From NCBI RefSeq assembly GCF_024139115.2, contig NC_085139.1, forward strand, positions 11,255,533-11,319,532: DNA of 64,000 nt, written 5' to 3'. Both the position numbers and the translations under genes were made by a program. Positions 52,956 to 64,000 of the stretch are shown piece after piece. Under the pieces are notes generated by a model that did not search any database, had not been told where the DNA came from, and worked only from the letters and a program-made list of their open reading frames with translations. How positions within the stretch are numbered: position 1 is the stretch's first letter; every line of letters starts with the position of its first letter. This DNA is from Armigeres subalbatus (taxonomy: Eukaryota; Arthropoda; Insecta; Diptera; Culicidae).

Positions 52956-55612
52956 TAGAATATGTGTACGGAGGATGTTCGCGGCTATCCAAGAAATACC
53001 TGAAGTGGAGGTCTTCAGATCTACACGCGTAACCAATGATCTACAGGCCTGTTTTGTAAATGTAATGTTTCCATTATAGTATATATCTAGGCCAACATTT
53101 GAAAAGGGCGTAACAGCCAGAATTTAATCCTTCTGATTCTTCATCTACATATATAGCTATATATGTGGACGAGGAATCAGGAGGAATAAATTTTGGCTGT
53201 TACGCCCTTTTCAAATGTTGGTCTAGATATAACAGAATCTGCGTATGGAAGACGTTCGCGGTTATCCAAGAAATACCGGAAGTGAAGGCCTTCAGATCTA
53301 CACGCGTAACCAATGATCTACAGGCCTATTTTGTTAATGAAATGTACCCATTGTGGTACATGTAACAGAATCTGCGTATAGAAGACGTTCGCGGTTATCC
53401 AAGAAATACCTGAAGTGGAGGTCTTCAGATCCACACGCGTATCCAATGATCTACAGACCTGTTTTGTAAATGTAATATACCCATTGTGGTACATATAACA
53501 GAATCTGCGTATGGAAGATCTTCACGGTTATCCAAGAAATTCCTGAAGTGAAGGCCTTCAGGTCTACACGCGTAACCAATGATCTACAGGCCTGTTTTGT
53601 AAATGTAATATATCCATTGTGGTACATATAACAGAATCTGCGTATAGAAGATCTTCACGGTTATCCAAGAAATTCCTGAAGTGAAGGCCTTCAGGTCTAC
53701 ACGCGTAACCAAATATCTACAGGCCTGTTTTGTAAATGTAATATATCCATTGTGGTACATATGATAGAATCTGCGTATGGAAGATCTTCACGGTTATCCA
53801 AGAAATCCCTGAAGTGAAGGCCTTCAGGTCTACACGCGTAACCAATGATCTACAGGCCTGTTTTGTAAATGTAATATATCCATTGTGGTACATATGATAG
53901 AATCTGCGTATGGAAGATCTTCACGGTTATCCAAGAAATCCCTGAAGTGAAGGCCTTCAGATCTACAAGCGTAACCAATGATCTACAGGCCTATTTTGTT
54001 AATGTAATGTACCCATTGTGGTACATATAACAGAATCTGCGTATCGAAGGCGTTCGCGGTTATCCAAGAAATACCTGAAGTGGAGGTCTTCAGATCTACA
54101 CGCGTATCCAATGATCTACAGGCCTGTTTTGTAAATGTAATACACCCATTGTGGTACATATAACAGAATCTGCGTATGGAAGATCCTCACGGTTATCCAA
54201 GAAATCCCTGAAGTTAAGGCCTTCAGGTCTACACGCGTAACCAATGATGTACAGGCCTGTTTTGTAAATGTAATATACCCATTGTAGTACATATAACAGC
54301 ATCTGCGTATGGAAGACGTTCGCGGTTAACCAAGAAATACCGGCAGTGAAGGCCTTCAGATCTACACGCGTAACCAATGATCTACAGGCCTATTTTGTTA
54401 ATGTAATGTACCCATTGTGGAACATATAACAGAATCTGCGTATCGAAGACGTTCGCGGTTATCCAAGAAATACCTGAAGTGGAGGTCTTCAGATCTACAC
54501 GCGTATCCAATGATCTACCGGCCTGTTTTGTAAATGTAATATACCCATTGTGGTACATATAACAGAATCTGCGTATGGAAGATATTCACGGTTATCCAAG
54601 AAATCCCTGAAGTGAAGGCCTTCAGGTCTACACGCGTAACCGATGATCTACAGGCCTGTTTTGTAAATGTAGTTTACCCATTGTGGTACATATAACAGAA
54701 TCTGCGTATCGAAGACGTTCGCGGTTATCCAAGAAATACCTGAAGTGGAGGTCTTCAGATCTACACACGTATCCAATGATCTACAGACCTGTTTTGTAAA
54801 TGCAATATACCCATTGTGGTACATATAACAGAATCTGCGCATGGAAGATCTTCACGGTTATCCAAGTAATCCCTGAAGTGAAGGCCTTCAGGTCTACACG
54901 CGTAACCAATGATCTACAGGCCTGCTTTGTAAATGATGTAGTACATATAACAAAATCTGCGTATGAAAGACGTTCGCGGTTATCCAAGAAATACCGGAAG
55001 TGAAGGCCTTCAGATCTACACGCGTAACCAATGATCTACAGGCCTGTTTTGTAAATGCAATATACCCATAGTGGTACCTATGATAGAATCTGCGTATGGA
55101 AGATCTTCACGGTTATCAAAAAAACCTGAAGTGGAGGCCTTCAGATCTACACGCGTAACCAATGATCTACAGGCCTGTTTTGTAAATGCAATATACCCAT
55201 TGTGGTACATATAATAAAATCTGCGTATGGAAGATCTTCACGGTTATCAACAAAATACCTGAAGTGACGGCCTTCGAGTCTACGCGCGTCACCCATGATC
55301 TACAGGCTTGTTTTTTAAATGTTATATACCCATTGTAGTACATATAACAGAATCTGCGTATGGAAGACGTTCGCGGTTATCCAAGAAATACCTCAAGTGG
55401 AAGCCTTCAGATCTACATGCATAACCAATGATCTACAAGATGGTTTTGTAAATGTAAGGTCCCTTTAATATCGACTCATGGAGGTTTCACAGTAACAGAA
55501 TCTGCGCATGAAAGCCGTTCGCGGATATCCAAGAAATACCTGAAGTGGATCATTTCAGATCGACACGCGTAAATAACGATATAAAGGCCTGTTTTGAATA
55601 TATAATGTACCC
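52956..55612. repeat. Satellite array 3 (133-bp unit, about 19 units)
   Basis: The unit runs AACAGAATCTGCGTATGGAA, GAYSTTCRCGGTTATCCAAG, AAATNCCTGAAGTG, GGYCTTCAGRTCTACACGCG, TAACCAATGATCTACAGGCC, TGTTTTGTAAATGTAAT, ATACCCATTGTGGTACATAT. Starts at 53,231, 53,364, 53,497, 53,630, 53,763, 53,896, 54,029, 54,162 and 54,295 are exactly 133 bp apart. Variants alternate (see findings). The first unit is split by a hairpin element at 53,090. It shares CTACACGCGTAACCA and TCATCCAAGAAA-like blocks with arrays 1 and 4. Confidence 0.9.
53090..53223. mobile_element. 134-bp hairpin element in array 3
   Basis: GGCCAACATTTGAAAAGGGC then GTAACAGCCAGAATTTAATC face GATTAATC-like AGGAATAAATTTTGGCTGTT and ACGCCCTTTTCAAATGTTGG, leaving almost no loop (GCTATA). 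TA on both sides (53,088-53,089; 53,224-53,225). A half copy is at 39,755-39,820. Confidence 0.85.
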
Positions 55613-55620
55613 ATTATTTT

Positions 55621-56463
55621 TGCCTTTCTCATACAACAAAGTTGTACCGAAAGGCTATCATTTCACTCCAAGAACGAACTTTTTATAGGCCGGAGACCCA
55701 TAGTGTTATATACCAATCCTACTCGACTCAACGAACTGTATGCATGTGTGTATGTGTGTATTCTTTATTTTTTCAAGGGTTAAAGGCCATCAAAAATCTG
55801 CGCGACAGACACCTCGAGCATCCACACTATGCTCGAAGGCGAACGGGGATGGGCTCCTCCCGACCTGCTAAAATAATGCCTCCTTGATAAACCGGGTCCT
55901 TATCCTCCTTGCCTCAATCCCCAGGACCACGGGATGCTGCGACTAATTCCGGGGGGGTCTGTGCTCATGCACTTCTTCTAAAATTCCGGCCCCTAAGCTT
56001 AGGCTAGTTCGCCGACTGGCTTGCTGAGATCCACTTCTACGTTGTCTCGATCCCTCGGCGGTCGTGCCGCAAATTTCCTCACTCGAATCCTCCTGACTTC
56101 CCCCGGCGTCGAGGGTGGTCCACCAGTTCCGGTGAAGGAAACTTCCGCACTGATGGTGCCCCGACTACCGGCGGCTATCGCAGGGGACGCTTTCGCGCAT
56201 TGCGCCGTCTTTGTCTTCAGGTTGCAGAGGTGGTCCGACAGTTCCGGTCGTGTATGTGTGTGTATGTGTGCACAAAAGCTAAGAAAAACATTAGACAACT
56301 TTTCTTATAGCAATCCTTAGCCGATTTTCTCGCAACAAGTTTTATTCGATAGAAGGCAACACCTAGTTGATCGCGTTTGAAAGTTATTACGAAAATGGTA
56401 CATTAAGCCGAGCCATATAAGCGACATATAAGGTTGGTGTCTTGACTAAATGCGAGAAAGGCA
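55621..56463. mobile_element. TGCCTTTCTC TIR element, split by a retroposon
   Basis: Begins TGCCTTTCTCATACAACAAA and ends TGCGAGAAAGGCA. The left flank has GTTGTACCGAAAGGCTATC, AACTTTTTATAGGCCGGAGA and CATGTGTGTATGTGTG; the right has TTCTCGCAACAAGTTT and TATAAGGTTGGTGTCTTG. I remember this structure as a very common mosquito repeat. A half copy is at 37,255-37,485. A ~490-bp insert (55,760-56,250) lies in its TG-rich middle. Confidence 0.75.
55760..56250 (-). mobile_element. Short retroposon insert with poly(A)-like end
   Basis: GC-rich, unlike its host. The minus strand ends CTTGAAAAAATAAAGAA, an AATAAA-bearing A-rich tail. Its 5' part reads one open frame with TGGPPSTPGEVRRIRVRKF, AARPPRDRDNV and EVDLSKPVGELA before stops. 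TGTATGTGTGT occurs at both borders (55,749 and 56,251), compatible with an ~11-bp target duplication, although the target is a TG-repeat. Looks like a 5'-truncated LINE 3' end or a retrocopy; I do not recognise the family. Confidence 0.55.
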
Positions 56464-56739
56464 GTATCACTATTCGGTGAACTAAGTTGGGTTTTTTTTT
56501 CTTTGAGGTCGTTCAACAATGATGTCACAGGTTTTAGGGGGGGAGGGGGTTTGAGATTTTGTGACAGTATATATACAAGGTATACAAAAAAGCGTGACAG
56601 GGGGGATCTAGAAATCTAAAAAAGTAGTGGACGTCATATTTGAATCGTCCCTTTATTTGTGTGTTTATTAAGTTTAACATCAAGTTCAACACAAATGTAT
56701 TCAATATGAAGAGCATAAACCATATTTAAAATCAGAACA
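56464..56739. other. Unassigned; GGGGGGGAGGGGG stretch
   Basis: GATGTCACAGGTTTTAGGGG and GTGACAGGGGGGATC resemble fragments of dispersed mosquito repeats, but I cannot see element ends. Confidence 0.4.
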
Positions 56740-57715
56740 TTGATCTTCAGCTACGCGTGAAGATCAAATTATATTCAGGGATTTCTTGAATGACCAAGAA
56801 CATATGCTGTGAGGGCATTCTGTTATTCGTACTACAGAGAGCATGTACCTTATTTGAAACCGGAGAATTGATCATCAGCTACGCGTGTAGATCGAAAGGC
56901 CTTACTCCAGGGATTTCTTGGATGACCAAGAACATAAGCAGTGAACGCATTCTGTTCTTTTGTGCTACAGAGAGCATGTACCATATTTGAAACCGGAAGA
57001 AGTGATCTTCAGTTACGCGTGTAGATCGAAGGCCTTACTCAAGGGATTTCTTGGATGACCAAGAACATATGCAGTGAACGCATTATGTTCTTTGTACTAC
57101 TGAGAGCATGTACCATATTTGAAACCGGAAATTTGATCTTCAGTTACGCGTGTAGATCAGGAAGGCCTTACTCAAGGATTTCTTGGATGACCAAGAACAT
57201 ATGCAGTGAACGCATTCTGTTCTTTGTACTACAGAGAGCATGTACCATATTTGAAACCGGAAAATTGATCTTCAGTTACGCGTGAAGATCGAAAGGCCTT
57301 ACTTCAGGGATTTCTTGGATGACCAAGAACATATGCAATGAACGCATTATGTTCTTTGTACTACAGAGAGCATGTACCATATTTGAAACCGGAAAATTGA
57401 TCTTCAATTACGCGTGTAGATCGAAAGGCCTTACTCCAGGGATTTCTTGGATGACCAAGAACATATGCAGTGAACGCATTCTGTTCTTTGTACTACAGAG
57501 AGCATGTACCATATTTGAAACCGGAAAATTGATCTTCAGTTACGCGTGTAGATCGAAAGGCCTTACTCCAGGGATTTCTTGGATGACCAAGAACGTATGC
57601 AGTGAACGCATTCTGTTCTTTGTACTACAGAGAGCATGTACCATATTTGAAACCGGAAAATTGATCATCTACGTATTCTTTCTCTGTACCACAAGGAGCA
57701 TGTACCATACTTAAA
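56740..57715. repeat. Satellite array 4 (132-bp unit, inverted to array 3)
   Basis: The unit runs GATCTTCAGTTACGCGTGTA, GATCGAAAGGCCTTACTCCA, GGGATTTCTTGGATGACCAA, GAACATATGCAGTGAACGC, ATTCTGTTCTTTGTACTACA, GAGAGCATGTACCATATTTG, AAACCGGAAAATT. GATCTTCA points at 57,135, 57,267, 57,399, 57,531 and 57,663 are exactly 132 bp apart. Because 132 = 3 x 44, one frame stays open across units (57,319-57,714). The reverse complement shares GTTACGCGTGTAGATC and CATCCAAGAAAT with arrays 1 and 3. Confidence 0.9.
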
Positions 57716-58429
57716 ACAGGACTGCAAATCTTTGTTCCTGAGCTCAAGCCATTTCTTGGATAACTGGACGACTTATCTGTGACTTTATGCAGAATAACGT
57801 TCGTTTCGGTCAATTTTGAAAGTCAAACTTAAAAGTTTATTTCGGTTCCAGTTAACAAAAATTTCCTATTGCAATCCCATTTCGACCGCATAAAAATGGT
57901 TTCGATTGTGCTGCCATTCAGTTAAATGCCTCAGTCTGTCAAACAACTAACACACATGCTTAACATGTACGTGGGTAGTGCTGCCAACTGATTTTTTGTT
58001 ATGAAATTATTTCTCCTGTTTCAAACTTTTGGAATAGTGGAAAATTTTAGTGTGAATGACGAGTGTGTATGAAAAATATTTATTTGGAAGACTTTTCTTT
58101 TATTACACTAGCGGAAAATAATTGAAAAACCCACTTTTATTGACTGCATGATGTATTATCAGATGTGTAACATAAGATTATTTCAGTTCAAACTGCCAGT
58201 TTGGCAACGCGTTTTTCGACTATAAACAAGGCGACGAAGAAAATAAATTTCAAACGCTCTAAAGTTTGAAAAAACAGATCATTTGAACGCCTTCCGGTAG
58301 TTTTTTTTTCAATTATTTTTCACTTGAGCAATAAACATTGCTTTTATTTAGTGCGCAGTGAGAAATTAATGTGAAAAAGTGCTGTGAAGTTGATTTTGGT
58401 GACGGTGTTGCGCGTCTTCTACAGCAGTG
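57716..58429. other. Unassigned AT-rich sequence
   Basis: About 700 bp splitting array 4 from its decayed continuation; no supported feature. Confidence 0.45.
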
Positions 58430-59040
58430 AACGAACTGGATTTTCCTTCGTCACTTTCTTGGGTGACCAGAAAGTGCAGTGAAAATTTCTACTACAGAGC
58501 ATGTATATATTTGAAACCGGAAAATGATGTGCAATTACATGTAGATCACAGGTCATTACTTCAAGATTTTCTTGGATGACCAAGAACATATGAAGAACGC
58601 ATTCTGTTCTTTGTACTACAGCAGAGCATGTACCATATTTGAAACCAGAAAATTGATCTTCAGTTACGCGTGAATCGGTAACTTGTAGGGATTTTGTGAC
58701 CAGAACTATGCTGAACGCATTCTGTTCGGTACTGAAACATGTACCATATTGAAACCGGAAAATTGATCTTATTACGCGTGAGATCGAAGGCCTTACATTT
58801 TAGGGATTTCTTGGATATCAAGAACATATCAGTGAACGCATTTCTATTCTTTTAAGCTACAGAGGCATGTACCATATTTGAAAGAAATTGATTTTAGTTA
58901 CGCGTGTAGATCCTTCTTCAGGACTTTTCTTGGTTGACCAGAATAATTAATTTGAATCTGTTCTTTCTTCAATTTCATTCTGTAAACGCATGTACCATTT
59001 GAAACGAAAATTGATCTTCATACGCGCATGGTTCTATACC
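58430..59040. repeat. Array 4 continuation, riddled with small deletions
   Basis: Four to five units in the same orientation (ACCATATTTGAAACC, AATTGATCTTCAGTTACGCG, GAACGCATTCTGTTC) with many 1-10-base losses relative to the clean units, giving irregular spacing. Confidence 0.7.
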
Positions 59041-61640
59041 ACAGGCATTTGCTTTGTATGATAAAGCCAATTGTTAGGATGGTTCATGATTTTCATTGAG
59101 TAAGGCTTATGCTTTCTTGATGTAAGAATAGTTGCTATACATTCCCCAACGAAACAGAGCCATGAGTTAATATCGCATTGATTGTTTCAAAAAAACTCGA
59201 AGAAACCTAAAAATTGCAATTTTGCATTGAAAGGTTATGCCAGAACCATTTAAAGTGCACAGTCAGTGAAAACACAACCATCTTAAATGACCTGCGTGGG
59301 TAGATCACACTTTCTTGATGAAATTACCAGTAAGCTTCTTATATAGCATGCGTACTTAAGGAAACAACCAATAGGAAAAAAGGAAAATATTAATTAACTC
59401 ATGGGACATCGGTACCAGGCAGAACGATAAAACGCACTTTTGGGCCGTCTTTGTTCCTCAGCAATGTAACGATGCCGTGGATTCCATTTCATATAAGTTT
59501 GAAGCTTGCGGTTTTGGACTATAGCTCGTCAGTTCGATGATAAATTTGGCTCTCAAATTAGCCATATCCAAACAGATCAGTGAAAAACACGTGTTTGGTT
59601 ATTGTTCAATATTTTTACTCTGCATCTATTGTAAACCTGGACTGAGAATTTATGTGAAAAATTTCTTCTGGATCATTAACCCCTTGATTTCTAGAAATGT
59701 TGCTTGCGTCTTCGTGGAACATGCAGTCGCTTTTCTTCGTTCTTTTTGGATAACTGGGAAAGACTCAAACTGTAATCTTAACATCTGTTTCGCCTTCCAC
59801 GGGCAGGCCATTCTTGATATGGGCACCAATGCTATCGCATAGAGACGCACTCTGCTCGCCAATAGATGGTAGTACTGAATCGTCGCCTTTGACTGATCTG
59901 TAAAAATTACATTGATACTCCATGATCAAACAGTTGCCAAGACATAGGCCAGAAACTTTCGGAGCCACAACATATGCAGTCGCCATTCGCATTTCTTTAA
60001 GTACTTCAGAATATGTTTGGAGATATGAAACCGGATTTTAGACAAGTCAATCAACTCAGCGCGTTATTGTAAGGACCTAATCAGGTTTTTATCTAAATAT
60101 TGTCTCGGAAGATCGGTGCATTGTCGTTCGTCCATCACTGATCAGGATCCTGGCCAGTCATGCTAGGTAAGCCTTTGTTACTTCACGTATTCTCAGTGCG
60201 TACAATAGGAATGTTTCCATTCTCGAGACTTGAGTCCTACCTTGATTTTAATCCCAAGCAAATGACTTCCTACCGTTCATTCGGATCAATGGAAGTAGCA
60301 ACAATTTGGGATCCATTATTTTCATCGATCCAGATGCTACGCCGTTATCGTCATTGACATAGCCAATTATCCTTTGCATATTTATTTAAGGCTGAGCATG
60401 TTCAGAGCTATTTAGAGAATGCTCTTTCGTCCGCGAATTCAATTCATAATATTTGTACGAAATAGAGTATTCTCGCTCTTACGACCGCGTTCATCTCTCG
60501 AGTGCCTGAAGGTTGACGATCAACGAGGCACTACCATGGTCGGAAAATAAGAATCGTCACATTTATGTGCTGATAGAGTCTTCCGATTCGTCGAAGGATA
60601 ATTTGGTTGCCGTGGTAATAACTCCGTCCTTAGGATCGATATTGTGCAAGAACGCTGACCAGTCAGCCTTTAAGTACCAGTCAATCGGAACCAATCGGCG
60701 AAGTCATTATCCTTCCCTGAACGTGTTTGACGGTTCCCGGTTTGGAATTTCGTTGGATGACCACATGTCATTTTGCAACATAACTGCAGTTCATATTTGA
60801 ACTCGCATTGTTATATTTTCTCAAATTTCCAACATCCACCATACTGCGGACGATTTCAGGTCAAAATTGATGTCAACATTTGACCGACTTATCTGGCTTT
60901 TGCAGCAATCAATTCTCAGTCGATTTCGCCCATAGTTTATTCGGTTTCCGATATGAAAATCGGAATTTTGCATCGACAAGAAAAGTTTGACACGATTTAT
61001 TCAGTTCAGTCTACCATCTTACCGTAATCCATAAACCTGCTTCAAAGGTGATGATCGATAATAAGCTTTCGCACCTTAGTGATTCAAACGGCGATATGCA
61101 ATTGGAATCCACGATCAAATCACGTCCGTTAATCCAAACATCAGGTTGGAAGATTTCAATCAGTTTGACCCGTCTCCGGTGAAGCAACCGTTTCCACGCT
61201 TTCAGTTCCCCGCTCAGACGATCGATCTTAAAATAACTGCTCCTATTATTCGAATCTCCTCATTCACGATTTCAAACACCTTCAGTTCTTGTCAAAATAA
61301 GATCATCATCCTGATTCTTTCAGTTTCAGAATCACCTTCCGACCGACATTCTCCGGAAGACTAAATCTGCGGACTGTTGCTTATCGCCGCTGGTATTCCT
61401 CGTGCCCGTTCAGTCGTGAGCTTTTCCGGTTTGTACAGCTTTCGCCGTCTTCAAAAGAATGTATTGAGCACCTGCCAGTCCATCGTAAGACCAGCACAGA
61501 AAGAAATAAAATCGGCCGTAAGCTCAACCGACGCACATTCTTCTCCATCTGCATGAATCGGGCAACATCGTCAAAATAAGACGCTCCAAGTAGTCATTAA
61601 CATCTCGCACTTGCTTTTGCGTGAGAAATTGCGATCTTGT
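59041..61640. other. Unassigned, possibly unique sequence
   Basis: About 2.6 kb of balanced composition with few obvious repeats. Frames of 60-100 codons occur (59,537-59,842 +, 60,513-60,800 +), overlapped on the minus strand. None carries a family motif that I recognise, and no splice-bounded exon series is evident. Confidence 0.4.
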
Positions 61641-63460
61641 CGAAAATGGGGGTGAAAGATTAGTGGAAGAAAGAGGTCAGAAAATGGAAGAAAGGAAAAT
61701 AATAAGGTCATGAAAGATCTTAGGGGTGAAGGAAGTAAAACGGAAGTGGAAAGAAGAGTGAGGGTAGAAAAGATTAGGCTGGAAAGAATCTTATAATATC
61801 CAAAAATGGAAGAAGGTGGAATTAACGAATAAAAGAATTCAAGATGAACAAAAGTAGAAGGGAGAAAGGATGATTAAGGATTTGTCAAGAAAAGAGTTAA
61901 AGATGTGAAAGGTGAAATAGAAGGTGATTTAAAAGGAAGAAAAAATTGAAAAGCAAGATAGCATGATTAAAGGAAAAGAAATAAAGAAAGTAACGGTAGA
62001 TTGGACAAAGAAAGAAAGGTAAGCCTTTGGAAGAAGAAGAAGGAAAAAAGAAAAAGAGAGGAAATAAGGAATAAATGAAGTCTGGATCAGAACAAAAATA
62101 GAAAAAAAAGAAAAGAAATTTACAGTTCCCTGTAAGAAGCTTTGTCTGTGAAAGATCTTACCTGGAAGAAGGAAATTGGAGAGAAAGAAAAGATGGAAAG
62201 AGAGAATTCGGGAGGAAAAGAAAGATGGAAGAAAAAGATCTTTAAGGGAGGAAAGTAATGGAACTCAGGCTGGAAGAAGGTACGTTCGAAAGGAAGAAGG
62301 AAGAAGGAAGAAAGCTGTTGGAAAGAAGATAAGATAGGAAGAAGGAAGAGGACGAAGTGTAAGAAAGAAGAACAACGGTCGGATCTTAAAGAAGGATCAA
62401 GGAAGAATGGAAGAAGAATCAAAAAAATCAATTCTTGGAAGAACGAAGGAAGAAGGAAGAAGAGGAAGAAGGTGAATACGAAAAAAAGGAAGGAAGAAGT
62501 GAAGAAGCTTGACGGATATTTTAAGAAGGAAGAAGGAAGAAGAAGAAAAAAATGGAATTTTTCCGTCGGCAGAGAATGATGTAGAAGGAAGAACTGAATG
62601 GAAGAAAGATCAGAAGGAAAGATAAGAAGAAGGAAGAAGTCAAGAGCTAAAGAGACTGCTTTAAGAAAGAAGAATTGGAAACAAAAGAGGTAGAAAGAAA
62701 GAAGGAAAGAAAGGAAAGAAGGGAAGTGAAAGGATCAGAAACTCTGGAAGATCAAAAGAAGAAGGCTTGGTGCGAAGAACGAAGAAGGAAGAAGGAATAA
62801 GGAAGAAGGAAGAAACAAGACGGAAGAAGGAATAACAAACAGGAAGGCTAGGTCCGAAGTAAGAAGGGAATGAAGGATGAAGCATTCTCTTGTGAGGGAA
62901 GAAGAAAAAAAAGAAAGAAGGGATGAGGAAGAAAGTTCGAAATTGTATCAGAAGAAAGAAGGAAAATTGAAGAATACATCATTGAAAAGAGTGGATTAAA
63001 GATAAGCCTTAAGAGATGCGTCTAATTAGCACTCCGAAAAGCGATCTACGTGAGAAGAAAGCTTTGAATTTCAGAGTCTCCTTTGGAATATCATGAAGGA
63101 AGAATTTCATAGAAAAAAAAAGACACAAAAGGAAAAAAAAGAAAAAGAAGAATCCGAATCAAAGAAAAGATCGAGAAGAATGGGTATAAAGAAGAGGAAG
63201 AAAGAAGAAGGAGAAACGAAAAGAATTGAAAGTAGATGCAAGAGCGTGGAAAAGAAGATTAAAAAAATCAAGGAAGAAGAAGAATGAAAGGAAGAAAAGA
63301 TCGGGAAATTTCGTCAATGCAGAAATAAGAAGAACAAGAGAAGGGAATTTGACAGTAAAAATATCTGAAAAGGAAATGAACCCAAGGAAGCGTAATCGAC
63401 GAGAAAAAAAGAAAAAAGACGCCGAGATTTCGAAATCAGCGTATCAAGAAGTGATACTTT
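61641..63460. repeat. Second polypurine tract
   Basis: A purine-rich plus strand similar in word use to 3.9-9.9 kb (GGAAGAAGGAAGAAG) but with more T- and C-containing islands, for example GATCTTA/GATCAGAA words. Low-complexity frames on both strands are composition artefacts. Confidence 0.8.
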
Positions 63461-63690
63461 CATGTTAATTTTTGCTTTTTTATGTCAGCCGTATATTTTC
63501 AGTGTGACCGTTCGTGAGTAATGTTCATTCGAGAACCTAATGATCAATGTCATAGCCAAATGGCAGTTCGGCTAACGTGTGATTGACCACTATCGTTGCA
63601 ATGACGTATGCTGACGCAACTATCCGTCATAATATTTGTCGACGAGCCGATAATATAAACTGAGAAGCAACCTGATAGTCGCCATTCTGA
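63461..63690. other. Unassigned sequence
   Basis: Between the purine tract and the LINE fragment; may belong to the LINE's endonuclease end but shows no motif. Confidence 0.35.
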
Positions 63691-64000
63691 TATCTCGAGG
63701 AAGGGAAACTGGCATAACATTTGGAACTTACTGGGAGGACGATCATAACGACGCAGCGAGAACAACGTCGTATATGCAAAAGCCGACAGAACGATTGGTT
63801 CGACGAGAATTACGAACAGATTCTGGAGAAGAAGGACGTGCGCGGATTTAAAGGCCCGGCATGGAACGTTATGAACCTACAGCAGAGCATTACAGAAACC
63901 CCTAGTTCATTCGTCGAACCGCTGGTATATTTCCTCTAAAAACACTGAGGTGATGCTACGGCTCAGGTTCGTCCTCGGCTATATCACGCAAGATGCTTGC
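63691..64000 (+). mobile_element. RTE-like LINE fragment (endonuclease-RT linker)
   Basis: TTQREQRRICKSRQNDWFDE then NYEQILEKKDVRGFKG matches the linker of the minus-strand copy (NDWFDEECRQILKR), after a WNLLGG-like approach. The window ends before RT. Confidence 0.55.

Noticed and set aside
52956..55612. Regular 133-bp repeats as a possible CRISPR array
   Set aside because: The whole unit repeats with no unique spacers, in an apparently animal genome. It is a satellite.
57319..57714. 131-codon repetitive protein
   Set aside because: It is the 132-bp satellite read in its open frame. No start context, promoter or independent family evidence.

Overview
The window looks like insect, most probably mosquito (Culicidae, Aedes-like), heterochromatin or an old intergenic domain. 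It is AT-rich and saturated with transposon remnants. Several resemble elements I associate with Aedes: tRNA-derived SINEs of Feilai type, RTE-, R1-, BEL/Pao- and Ty3/gypsy-like retroelement fragments, a nonautonomous Helitron and many short TIR elements with TA, TTA or TTAA target duplications. The species is inferred from memory of these families, not from a search. I see no intact protein-coding gene. Long open frames in the window come from low-complexity or satellite DNA.

Layout. 0-3.9 kb: a frameshifted glutathione S-transferase pseudogene, an isolated exon-like fragment, a SINE, a 25-N assembly gap, a gypsy gag fragment and a tRNA-like hairpin. 3.95-9.9 kb: a giant polypurine tract with two diverged ~2.3-kb higher-order units. 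9.9-15.4 kb: mostly unassigned sequence with three TIR elements. 15.4-24.8 kb: a retroelement graveyard, with an RTE-like LINE (+), a minisatellite interrupted by a SINE, a BEL/Pao gag-pol remnant, an R1-like LINE 3' end and a second RTE-like copy (-). 26.2-28.3 kb: degenerate tandem arrays. 28.9-31.8 kb: three TIR elements and a Helitron. 33-34.4 kb: pyrimidine-rich tracts. 34.5-40.6 kb: a nested inverted-repeat domain. 42.2-43.05 kb: the 3' end of another RTE-like copy. 43.2-44.05 kb: a TTCGGCC-type repeat.

44.2-49.6 kb is a 5.4-kb element bounded by TTAA and CCCTTATGCGGCC-type inverted termini (piggyBac-like). It carries two satellite families inside inverted arms. It is followed by two inverted tRNA-bearing units, a Feilai-like SINE, and two more arrays of the same ~132-bp satellite family in opposite orientation (53.0-55.6 and 56.7-59.0 kb). 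A TIR element with a nested retroposon lies between those arrays. 59-61.6 kb is unassigned, then comes a second polypurine tract, and the window ends in another RTE-like fragment.

Nothing here forms a pathway. The coherent theme is repeat biology: a 131-133-bp satellite that occurs both inside a piggyBac-ended foldback and as free arrays, a tandem unit that carries a near-canonical tRNA cloverleaf, and kilobase-scale strand-asymmetric purine DNA. All similarity statements come from reading the sequence; identities and family names need a repeat-library search.
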